NCBI GenBank assembly: GCA_035327305.1
Contig: DAOLDL010000086.1
Location: forward strand, 1-12,618
Origin: CALMUP01 sp035327305
GTDB lineage: Bacteria; Verrucomicrobiota; Kiritimatiellia; CAIVKH01
DNA: 12,618 bases
Direction of reading: 5' to 3'
Shown: piece after piece, positions 5,742 through 12,171 of the stretch
Position numbering within the stretch: the first letter of the stretch is position 1
Layout: the number at the start of each line of letters is the position of its first letter
Notes under the pieces: model-generated
The model's input: the letters and a program-made list of their open reading frames with translations, nothing else
The model's database searches: none
What the model was told of the DNA's origin: nothing
Translations under genes and position numbers: made by a program

Positions 5742-5804
5742 ATCCGTGATATCCGTGTGATCCGTGGTTAAAAAAAGACCACGGATTACACGGATCGCAC
5801 GGAT
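5742..5804. repeat. Inverted pair of 27-nt 9-mer trimers forming a long hairpin
   Basis: The left arm (5742-5768) is ATCCGTGAT, ATCCGTGTG, ATCCGTGGT. The right arm (5778-5804), reverse-complemented, is ATCCGTGCG, ATCCGTGTA, ATCCGTGGT. That is 24 of 27 matching positions around a 9-nt A-rich loop. It lies between the GT4 gene and the nucleotidyltransferase gene and could act as a transcription stop or RNA-stability element. It is the most complete example of the repeat in the window. Confidence 0.8.
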
Positions 5805-5938
5805 AGTTTAAAACATGAGGTACTCGCCGCTCGCTTTTATTGCAACGTGCACGTGCAATGGTTCTGTTGAACAAAGCATAAACCACTGGCTATGGCCGCA
5901 TGTTGTGGTTGCGGCGTGTGAATTCGCCTGTTGTCGTT

Positions 5939-5966
5939 CGTCCTTCGCCCTTCGTCCATCGCCTAT
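5939..5966 (+). repeat. Heptamer array overlapping the stop codon of the second GT4 gene
   Basis: Units CGTCCTT, CGCCCTT, CGTCCAT and CGCCTAT. The TAG stop codon of the glycosyltransferase at 5963-5965 falls inside the last unit. The 13-mer CTTCGTCCATCGC at 5950-5962 recurs at 11936-11948, next to the stop of the PIN-domain remnant. A related array (CATCGTC, TATCGTC, TATTGCC) lies at 1935-1955. Confidence 0.65.
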
Positions 5967-7099
5967 CCCTCAAGCCCCATAACCGCATTGATTTTATTCA
6001 TCACCACATCCCACGTGAACAGGGATTCAACGCGGCGGCGGGAGGCTTCCGCCATGCGCTTTTTATTGCTCGGGTCGGTGTAATACCGGTCAACGGCGTG
6101 GGCTATGGCTTCCGGCGAACTGCGCGGTACAATGTACCCGGTTTCGGAATCCGCGATCATCTCCGGCATGCCGTTGACGTCAGCGCCAATGCAGGGCAAC
6201 CCTTGACTCATGGCCTCAAGAAATACGAAACCATACGAATCGCGCAACGACGGCAAAACGAAAAGATCAGCCGAACGGTAGTGGTCCAAGCTGACCTTCC
6301 CGGATATCCAGTGCACGCCCGGCTGATCCGCCAACGTGCCTTGTTGTTGTTTCTGCGCCTCGTCCGGCCCGACAATGAACAGCTCCACCTTGGGATGCCG
6401 GGCGCGGATTGCCGGCATTGCCGCCAAGACATCACGCCCGCCTTTAAGACCGAAATCCCAGCCGACAAACAACAAGCGGTGGGTAAATTCCTCGGGAAAC
6501 TCCGCCGGTGCATTCCGCTCATATTCCGGCGGAACCCCATTACCAACCGAGGTGATCTTTTCCGGTCGGACCCCCGATGTCTCGATGATGTTTTGGCGCA
6601 GGTACTCGCCCGCGGTGAATATATGGGTCGCGCACCGGAACAATTCGTCCTGCAAGGCGATGAATGCCGGCTCCTTGCGGGGATGGGGTCGCCATGGCGT
6701 AAAACCATCGTCACGGGCCAATCGGGCATTATAATTGATGAATACGTAGTATTCCATATCCCGGTAACCGGGATGAGGAAAATACTCCTTGGACATCTGG
6801 AGGATTTTTCCGCCCGGCGGGAGCAGTCGGTCCAACAACTTGCCGTTGAGCCGGGTATGCCGCTGCCAGGCCTCGGGCGAGTACATCCCGAATTCCCAAC
6901 GTCGGCGGAACCAGACCTCCCGGCGGGGATGGAACCCCCGGATGGCCGGCCACAACCTGGGCCATAACGCCTGGCGACAATCAATAGGAACCACCGGATG
7001 ACCATGCTCTTCGTACCACCCGGCAACATATTGGCTCAACCGGGAAGATGATTTCGGTTGCGCTATTAGGCCGATGGCTGGTTTATAGGTGGAAGACAT
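5963..7099 (-). CDS. GT4-family glycosyltransferase (second)
   Basis: A 378-residue GT-B-fold enzyme, a normal length for family GT4, likely cytoplasmic or peripheral to the inner membrane and using a nucleotide-sugar donor. The C-terminal donor domain shows FVGWDFGLKGG (about 211-221), LFIVGPD (about 240-246), and the conserved PSLRDSYGFVFLEAMSQG (about 283-300). In the EX7E motif the first acidic residue is Asp287 rather than Glu, with Glu295 in place; Asp there is uncommon but chemically mild. The N-terminal acceptor domain is divergent and gives no sugar specificity. It may share a transcript with the 47-residue ORF just upstream (21 bp gap). The ATG at 7099 has no Shine-Dalgarno. Confidence 0.9.
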   Translation of the reverse strand: MSSTYKPAIGLIAQPKSSSRLSQYVAGWYEEHGHPVVPIDCRQALWPRLWPAIRGFHPRREVWFRRRWEFGMYSPEAWQRHTRLNGKLLDRLLPPGGKILQMSKEYFPHPGYRDMEYYVFINYNARLARDDGFTPWRPHPRKEPAFIALQDELFRCATHIFTAGEYLRQNIIETSGVRPEKITSVGNGVPPEYERNAPAEFPEEFTHRLLFVGWDFGLKGGRDVLAAMPAIRARHPKVELFIVGPDEAQKQQQGTLADQPGVHWISGKVSLDHYRSADLFVLPSLRDSYGFVFLEAMSQGLPCIGADVNGMPEMIADSETGYIVPRSSPEAIAHAVDRYYTDPSNKKRMAEASRRRVESLFTWDVVMNKINAVMGLEG

Positions 7100-7397
7100 G
7101 CGTTGCGCCGGTAGAGTTTTTCAGGGCTTCCCGTGAGTGCAATATCCGGAATTGATTACTGCGCACGAATTAATCTCTTCAACATACCGAAATTGGATAT
7201 CATCATTCATGTAGTAGAATGCCTCGAACTGATTTATCTGATCTTTGGCCATTTTACCGCTCATCTTAAAACTTAAGAACCAAGCCAATGCAATACTCTA
7301 ACTCACGATTACATTCAACAGATAGATTAGATGTAAGGCTCGTCACTCAGGCTAGGAGCAGGCCCCCCAAAGCTGGGCACTACTTAGGATCATATGC
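7100..7397. other. AT-richer spacer between the two glycosyltransferase genes
   Basis: This 298-bp gap is visibly richer in A/T than its neighbours and, unlike the other gaps, holds none of the 7- or 9-nt repeats. The left half carries a 47-codon open frame on the minus strand. In the right half I see only weak, unconvincing promoter-like matches. Confidence 0.5.
7121..7264 (-). CDS. Possible small ORF, 47 residues, unknown function
   Basis: ATG at 7264 to TGA at 7121, read on the minus strand. The peptide starts MSGKMAKDQINQFEAFYY and ends in INSGYCTHGKP; it is mildly acidic near the middle (NDDIQ, YVEEIN), has two cysteines (34 and 42) and no membrane segment. Its composition is more protein-like than the shadow frames nearby. 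It ends 21 bp before the GT4 start on the same strand, a spacing compatible with an operon. I recognise no family. It could equally be the tail of a lost gene, since the surrounding DNA is AT-rich and repeat-free. There is no good ribosome-binding site. Confidence 0.3.
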   Translation of the reverse strand: MSGKMAKDQINQFEAFYYMNDDIQFRYVEEINSCAVINSGYCTHGKP

Positions 7398-8516
7398 TCA
7401 AGCTCGTTCATGAAAGTCCCCCAGCACTTGCCGAGCGCGAATCGGCCAAGCGTATCTCTGTTCAAGGTGGACACGAGCAGTCGCACCAAGCCGACGGCGC
7501 AACGCAGGGGCATCAATTAGCCGTCGCACTGCCCGCTCCCACGCGTCCATATCATCTGGACCGGCTAGCAATGCATCGACCTCATCTGTTAGCACTTCAC
7601 GCAACACGGGAAGATCTGAACAAACGATGGACTTACCTGCTGCCATATATTCGAATAACTTCAACGGAGACATCCATGCCGATATATCGTGGCCACCCGA
7701 TACAACTACGGCGTTACGATAGGGAGCAAGAACCACCCAAAAGCGGGCCAAATGTTGCGGCAACTCACAGGGGTCAAGGTGGCCGTGGAAGACAAGGTTG
7801 GTCAGGCCGGGAGTGGACGCCCGCCAATGATCAACAGCACCCGGTGTGCCGCCGATCACCTCAAACCGGACATCTGGCATACGCGCGGCAAGCACGGCGA
7901 TGGTTTCCATACCCTTGCCTGGATAGAGATGGCCGGTGTAGCCGATTGTCGGATTCGGTGCTTCCGCAGATGGATCGGATAAAGAATAGATGGCTGGATC
8001 GGCTCCGTCATGTGCAACAATCACACGACCCACTTCAACCCTGTACATATGCTGGAAGTAATCGCGCAAACCAGCGGAAATAACCACTACATGGGCCAAG
8101 GCATCAGAGCGGAGCAAACAAGCGAAAGAAAATCTTGCCACCCGCCCGACCAGCGGCTGATGCGCCTCAAACACGGTAGCAACTCCACATGTCGAAGCGG
8201 CGGCGCAGGCGGTGACCTGGCGGCTGTATACCAAGTTTGCTCCAAGACGCCGTGCTCGTTTCGCTGCGCGTATCGCGTAGACATGGGGAGACCACCGCCG
8301 GTAAGCGGATTGCAAGTGTTCAATAGTAAACGATGCGGGAACCCCGTAGCGCTTACAAATCTCGGCGCCAGGCGGAGGCTCGACAGCACCCATCCAAGGA
8401 ACAATCAGGGTTACATCGTGTCCAATGGATGCAAACGCTGCACACATCTGCATGACCTGAACACCGTTTGCTGCAGACGACGGTATGGGATAAGGACCTA
8501 TGTAAACTAGTTTCAT
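7398..8516 (-). CDS. GT4-family glycosyltransferase (first)
   Basis: A 372-residue GT-B glycosyltransferase. The start MKLVYIGPYP is a typical opening strand with the glycine-rich N-terminal loop (SSAANGVQVM, about 13-23). The donor domain shows GYTGHLYPGKGM (about 192-203), FHGHLD (about 243-248) and the GT4 signature KLFEYMAAGKSIVCSDLPVL (about 286-305), with Glu289 as the conserved acidic residue. The ATG at 8516 overlaps the TGA stop of the asparagine synthase gene as ATGA, so the two are very likely translationally coupled; a longer frame back to 8552 is therefore rejected. It probably adds a hexose-type sugar in the same pathway as its neighbours, but donor and acceptor cannot be read from sequence alone. 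Confidence 0.92.
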   Translation of the reverse strand: MKLVYIGPYPIPSSAANGVQVMQMCAAFASIGHDVTLIVPWMGAVEPPPGAEICKRYGVPASFTIEHLQSAYRRWSPHVYAIRAAKRARRLGANLVYSRQVTACAAASTCGVATVFEAHQPLVGRVARFSFACLLRSDALAHVVVISAGLRDYFQHMYRVEVGRVIVAHDGADPAIYSLSDPSAEAPNPTIGYTGHLYPGKGMETIAVLAARMPDVRFEVIGGTPGAVDHWRASTPGLTNLVFHGHLDPCELPQHLARFWVVLAPYRNAVVVSGGHDISAWMSPLKLFEYMAAGKSIVCSDLPVLREVLTDEVDALLAGPDDMDAWERAVRRLIDAPALRRRLGATARVHLEQRYAWPIRARQVLGDFHERA

Positions 8517-10276
8517 GGTGTAGTCTCTGCACCGCCATCCAGGCCCGGCCAACGGGTCAACAGGTTCTCCTGCCAGGACCGGCCATCACCAGAGAAAGCC
8601 GCTCCCCACTCGCGAGTCGGCATGCCAAATCCTTTTTTCCCCCGATCAAGGATATGTTGGGGCAGGCGATCGCGCAATGCATGCCGGAAGATCCCTTTGG
8701 AACGACCACCGAGATAACGGATATCTTCGGGTAAGGAAAACGCGAATTCGATTAATGCCTGGGAAAGCAAGGGCACCCGGACTTCCAGAGCTACCTGCAT
8801 GCTCGCCCGGTCGACCTTGGTATGGATGTCGTCGTGGAGGTAGGTGTGAAAATCAACGACCTGCCAGCGGGTGCGGACCGGCAGATCATCCCGGTAATAT
8901 TTCCGGAAATACCAGTAGTCATCATAGTCGGCCGGAATATTCCAGCGAGCGGCCCAGGCGCACTTGTCCTGCTTGAGCAAACCTCCAAGCAACACGGTAT
9001 AGGCCTCGAACTCGTTCCACACCTTTTCGTAGCCGAGGCGCCGAAGTGCGCGGGAAAACGGATCGCGCCGATGCGAGCGACCCCAGCGGGTTACTGCGGG
9101 AGCAGCGCAGGATCGCAGCATGCGGGAAGCAGGACGTCGGCGGTGCATGGCCTCGTACCAGCGGTAACCACCAAACAATTCGTCACCACCGTCGCCGCTA
9201 AGGGCGACGGTAATGCCATCGCGCGCAAACCGCGACACCAGATGGGTGGGTACGCTCGAACTGTCGGCGAAGGGTTCATCGTACCACGACGGGATATTGC
9301 GTTGACCCAGGGCGGCGTCTTCCGGCCCACACATCCGGTGGGCATGCGCAGTCCCAAGGTGGCGGGCGACATCTTCGGCAAATGCGCTTTCGTCATACCC
9401 CTTCTCGGCAAATCCGATGGAGTAGGTATGTATATGGGGCGAGCGCCGTACCGCCGAGGCGGCAACGGCGCTGGAGTCGATACCCCCACTGAGAAATATG
9501 CCGACCGGAACATCACTCATCAATTGCTCGACGACCGAGACATCCAGCAAATCAAGCAAACGATCGGCGGCGCCCTCGGGAGTGGTTGGTTGTGTGGTAA
9601 CCGGCAACGACCAGTACGAGGAAACGACAATGCCACCGGTTGTCAGATCACAGACGAGTTGCGAGGCCGGAGGCAACTTAAACACATCGCAATACCGGGT
9701 TTTCGGAGTTGGGATATACCGGTACGTCAGGTAGTCGTATAAGGCAGTTACGTCATCAACCAGATTTCCCGCTCCATGCCATGTTGTCAGCGCCTTCAGC
9801 TCTGAAGCCCACGCAAACCCTCCATTCACCCGGCTGTAGTAGAGAGGTTTAATCCCGGAGCGGTCACGCGCCAAATATACCTTGCGCTCGGTTTTATCAT
9901 ACAACGCAATGGCGTACATGCCATCCATGCGCTTCAGCAATCCATGAAAACCCCATTCCCGGTACCCGTGCAATACGATTTCGGAGTCGGAATGACTGGC
10001 AAAGGAATAGCGAGGTTCGAGCTCGCGCTTTAAGCCGGGATAATTATAGATTTCGCCATTAACCGCAATGACCACATCGCCGCGCGCGTCGGTCATCGGT
10101 TGACGTCCGCGCTCCGAGAGATCGAGAATACTAAGACGCCGGTGACCGATATAGACCTGATCATCACACCATTCGCCCCACTGGTCGGGACCCCGGTGGA
10201 TTAACGTGTGCAAGGCACAACGGGAGAGCTCCCGCTCAAAGCGGCTAGCCTGCGTATGACCAAATAATCCACACAT
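8513..10276 (-). CDS. asnB: Glutamine-hydrolysing asparagine synthase (AsnB family)
   Basis: A 587-residue, two-domain amidotransferase. The start is fixed by chemistry: MCGLFG puts the nucleophilic cysteine at position 2 after Met removal, so the ATG at 10276 is right. The N-terminal glutaminase shows HRGPD (27-31), NGEIYN (73-78) and SDSE (96-99). The synthetase domain shows the ATP-pyrophosphatase loop SGGIDSS (263-269) and GDGGDELFGGY (361-371). Length is normal. Such enzymes make asparagine from aspartate and glutamine, but copies inside glycan clusters are often presumed to amidate a sugar acid or other surface component. Here it sits between a methyltransferase gene (27 bp upstream) and a glycosyltransferase gene (ATGA overlap), which favours a glycan role. 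That function is inferred; the family assignment is firm. Confidence 0.95.
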   Translation of the reverse strand: MCGLFGHTQASRFERELSRCALHTLIHRGPDQWGEWCDDQVYIGHRRLSILDLSERGRQPMTDARGDVVIAVNGEIYNYPGLKRELEPRYSFASHSDSEIVLHGYREWGFHGLLKRMDGMYAIALYDKTERKVYLARDRSGIKPLYYSRVNGGFAWASELKALTTWHGAGNLVDDVTALYDYLTYRYIPTPKTRYCDVFKLPPASQLVCDLTTGGIVVSSYWSLPVTTQPTTPEGAADRLLDLLDVSVVEQLMSDVPVGIFLSGGIDSSAVAASAVRRSPHIHTYSIGFAEKGYDESAFAEDVARHLGTAHAHRMCGPEDAALGQRNIPSWYDEPFADSSSVPTHLVSRFARDGITVALSGDGGDELFGGYRWYEAMHRRRPASRMLRSCAAPAVTRWGRSHRRDPFSRALRRLGYEKVWNEFEAYTVLLGGLLKQDKCAWAARWNIPADYDDYWYFRKYYRDDLPVRTRWQVVDFHTYLHDDIHTKVDRASMQVALEVRVPLLSQALIEFAFSLPEDIRYLGGRSKGIFRHALRDRLPQHILDRGKKGFGMPTREWGAAFSGDGRSWQENLLTRWPGLDGGAETTP

Positions 10277-10303
10277 TGCAAAGATCAATCCACAAGCCAA
10301 CCA

Positions 10304-10999
10304 TCAACGTTTATATCCCTCCATGTAGAGGGACTGGATGGTACGCGCCTCGGTGTCCGGCTCCAGTTGATCGAGGTCGGGAAAATCGGAGGCCCGGAAA
10401 GCCGAAGTTATGATGTCCTTAAAGCCGACGTGCTGCAGCTCATACGCCATGGACTCGTGATCATAAATCCATTGGTGTCCCCACCCGTGCATTTGCCCCA
10501 TCAAAATGTGGCCCGGCGTCACCAGGCCTGGAAACGAAGCGCCAGCCTGATAAACCCGCCGAAAATATTCCTGATCGCGAGCCTGATAATGCTTGACGTA
10601 AACATCCAATGCCGGACAGGTGATACGGATGCGTCCACCCGGCTTTAGTATGCGATACGCCTCGGAAAGAAAACGACGCCCTTGCTCCAGCGTGAGATGT
10701 TCGATGAAATGGCTATTGTATAAATGGGTGGCCTGATTGTCGGCAACGGGAATCCCTGCCGTAAGATCGAAATTTAACAGATAAGCGTCCCCGGCGTGAA
10801 TCAACTTTCCATAAGGTATCTCGGTCAGTGACATCAGTTCGATGTTCAACCATCCCGGCACCCGGTATTTTCCACACCCGGCATGAATTTTTTCCATGCC
10901 GACAAGATCTTTACGAATGCGCCGCACTCGACTGGGGCGGTTCCCGTAGCAACGTATTGCGTCCTTAATCAGGGATCGTAATGATGGGGGTATATTCAT
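10304..10999 (-). CDS. Class I SAM-dependent methyltransferase (glycan-cluster type)
   Basis: A 231-residue protein starting MNIPPSLRSL. The segment KIHAGCGKYRVPGWLNIE (37-54) is the variant motif I of predicted methyltransferases common in lipopolysaccharide clusters (COG4627-like). SHFIEHLTLEQG (96-107) and ILKPGGRIRITCP (117-129) follow in the usual order for a Rossmann-type methyltransferase. A longer frame reaches 11062, but the ATG at 10999 overlaps the TGA stop of the upstream methyltransferase gene as ATGA, so I use that start. The C-terminal part (GHQWIYDHESM, about 174-184) is well formed. The substrate is probably a sugar or glycan precursor; this rests on the neighbouring glycosyltransferase and AsnB genes. 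Confidence 0.88.
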   Translation of the reverse strand: MNIPPSLRSLIKDAIRCYGNRPSRVRRIRKDLVGMEKIHAGCGKYRVPGWLNIELMSLTEIPYGKLIHAGDAYLLNFDLTAGIPVADNQATHLYNSHFIEHLTLEQGRRFLSEAYRILKPGGRIRITCPALDVYVKHYQARDQEYFRRVYQAGASFPGLVTPGHILMGQMHGWGHQWIYDHESMAYELQHVGFKDIITSAFRASDFPDLDQLEPDTEARTIQSLYMEGYKR

Positions 11000-11700
11000 A
11001 GGACACACTCGCATACTTGATTCGCGAAAAAAGACCGACCCCGAACAAGCGGCCTTAGGCACTCATTGATAAACAGACGCCCAGCCTGCCATGGAACGGA
11101 CATCATGCGTCGCTGCCGTATAACCCTAAAGCCCTGAGATTCTAGATAACCGCGCAATTCCGGACGGCTCCACTCGCGTATGTGAGCGGGATTAGGTGAC
11201 CGACGGCTCACCGGCCCCCGGGCGGCAATCCGATCGGGAGTAGATAATACCAACACACCACCCGGCTTCAAACAGGCGCGTAGAAAACCCAGCAGGGGAT
11301 CGGGATTTTCCAGATGCTCGATGACATCCGCGCAGATGACAATATCCGATGGAATAGCCTGCGCGGAATCAGGATGCTCCAGATCGATCTCCAGCCACTG
11401 ACCAAAATCATACTGCTCACGGCAGTAGGCAATACCTTCTGCTTGGTCATAGCCGGTTATATCGAGCCCGGGGAGATTGCGATGAATCGCCTGCAGTTTG
11501 GTTCCAACCCCGCATCCGACATCAACCAAAACCTTGGCCGCCTGCTTCCTGGCCAGGTCTTCGGCGTAGGCATAAACACTCGCCTGATAGTAATGGGCAT
11601 TGCGGATGCGCTCCTCCGTCCAATACCGCGAAGACGCGTCGTAGTGCTGGCGGGGATTGTCCTGATAATCATCAGGTAAACCGAAGGGATGTGATGTCAT
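10996..11700 (-). CDS. Class I SAM-dependent methyltransferase, first gene of the glycan operon
   Basis: A 234-residue methyltransferase. Motif I is VLVDVGCGVG (57-66), the acidic ribose-binding end of strand 2 is near ITGYDQAEG (81-89), and ADVIEHLENPD (124-134) with CLKPGGVLVLSTP (143-155) forms motifs II/III. It resembles the UbiG/Methyltransf_11 group found among O-antigen and exopolysaccharide genes. It overlaps the next methyltransferase by 4 nt, so the pair is coupled. The ATG at 11700 is immediately preceded by a 105-nt heptamer array that supplies the entire leader next to the start codon, with no Shine-Dalgarno. Substrate unknown; a sugar methyl ether on the surface polymer is my inference. 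Confidence 0.9.
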   Translation of the reverse strand: MTSHPFGLPDDYQDNPRQHYDASSRYWTEERIRNAHYYQASVYAYAEDLARKQAAKVLVDVGCGVGTKLQAIHRNLPGLDITGYDQAEGIAYCREQYDFGQWLEIDLEHPDSAQAIPSDIVICADVIEHLENPDPLLGFLRACLKPGGVLVLSTPDRIAARGPVSRRSPNPAHIREWSRPELRGYLESQGFRVIRQRRMMSVPWQAGRLFINECLRPLVRGRSFFANQVCECVL

Positions 11701-11805
11701 GGAGAGAGGTTAAAGGTTCAAGGTTAAAGGTTCAAGGCTAACGGTTGAAGGATGACGGATGACGGTTAAAGGTTAAAGGTTGAAGGTTCAAGGTTGAAGA
11801 CTGAG
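11701..11805 (+). repeat. Fifteen-step in-phase heptamer array (GGTTNAA) abutting a start codon
   Basis: From 11701 to 11805 the sequence divides into fifteen 7-nt steps with no phase slip: mainly GGTTAAA, GGTTCAA and GGTTGAA, with variants GGCTAAC and GGATGAC (twice) and degenerate end units GGAGAGA and GACTGAG. The first base lies next to the ATG of the methyltransferase gene at 11700. On the coding strand the leader therefore reads in TTTAACC/TTGAACC words. Confidence 0.9.
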
Positions 11806-11853
11806 GTTCCCCGCCCCGCTGCGGGGCGAGGTCTCGTCCCTATGGGACGGAAA
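11806..11853. repeat. Twin-hairpin insert inside the heptamer array
   Basis: A 48-nt block interrupts the array. CGCCCCGC and GCGGGGCG (11812-11819, 11821-11828) form one perfect stem. CGTCCC and GGGACG (11835-11840, 11844-11849) form a second with loop TAT. The base composition is unlike the surrounding array, and the heptamer phase changes across it, so it looks inserted. It could also be a terminator-like pair for the upstream toxin-antitoxin transcript. Confidence 0.7.
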
Positions 11854-11888
11854 GGTTGAAGGTTAAAGATTCAAGGTTAAAGGTTGAA
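11854..11888 (+). repeat. Continuation of the heptamer array beyond the hairpin block
   Basis: Five units, GGTTGAA, GGTTAAA, GATTCAA, GGTTAAA and GGTTGAA, in a different phase from 11701-11805. GCTAACA follows as a possible decayed sixth unit. Confidence 0.8.
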
Positions 11889-11952
11889 GCTAACACGAGT
11901 AACTGGTGACGAGGGCGGGTAGCGGATAGCCTGTTCTTCGTCCATCGCGGCC

Positions 11953-12171
11953 CTACGACCATAGCGTTTTTACAAACGGGTAATCCAACAGCTTTCTGTC
12001 TGCCGTGATAAGTTGCATATCCTGACAACGAGCGGTGCCCACGATAATCCGGTCCGCAGGATCGGCATGAAATGAACCGGGTAGGGCAAAGGCATCCTGG
12101 ATGATGGGTAGATTGATATCGACACTTGACCAGCCATTCTCCTCCGAATACCGGTCAAACCATTTTCTCAA
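11953..12171 (-). pseudogene. VapC-type PIN-domain toxin, N-terminally truncated
   Basis: Only the C-terminal half of a PIN-domain RNase toxin remains, 72 residues if read from a TTG at 12171. The strongly conserved HADPADRIIVGTA segment (about 35-46) and LITADRKLLDYP (about 54-65) are present, with acidic residues D37, D40 and D58. The N-terminal half with the first catalytic Asp (normally an LLDTH-type strand) and the SxxxWE-type helix is missing, roughly 60 residues of a usual length of about 125-130. The remaining frame begins at the antitoxin stop codon, as if a deletion fused the antitoxin end to the middle of the toxin. Without the first Asp it should be inactive. The stop at 11953-11955 lies beside a CTTCGTCCATCGC repeat word. 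Confidence 0.75.

Noticed and set aside
5900..6967. Plus-strand open frame (355 codons) opposite the second GT4 gene
   Set aside because: It is a shadow of the glycosyltransferase gene, with no recognisable motif.
7265..7340. Sigma-70-like promoter for the small ORF and second GT4 gene (TTGAAT ... TATTGC)
   Set aside because: Both boxes match poorly and similar matches are expected by chance in AT-rich DNA.
8822..9742. Plus-strand open frame (306 codons) opposite asnB
   Set aside because: It is antisense to unambiguous AsnB motifs; the composition is not protein-like.
10277..10300. Longer AsnB from a TTG at 10300
   Set aside because: The catalytic cysteine must follow the initiator Met, which only the ATG at 10276 provides.
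11806..11853. Firm rho-independent terminator
   Set aside because: The stems are strong but no T-run of six or more follows on either strand, so I list it as a hairpin block instead.
11701..11888. Bacterial telomere-like or plasmid-iteron origin
   Set aside because: The heptamers are iteron-like in spacing but there is no replication initiator gene, no DnaA box cluster and no AT-rich unwinding region next to them.
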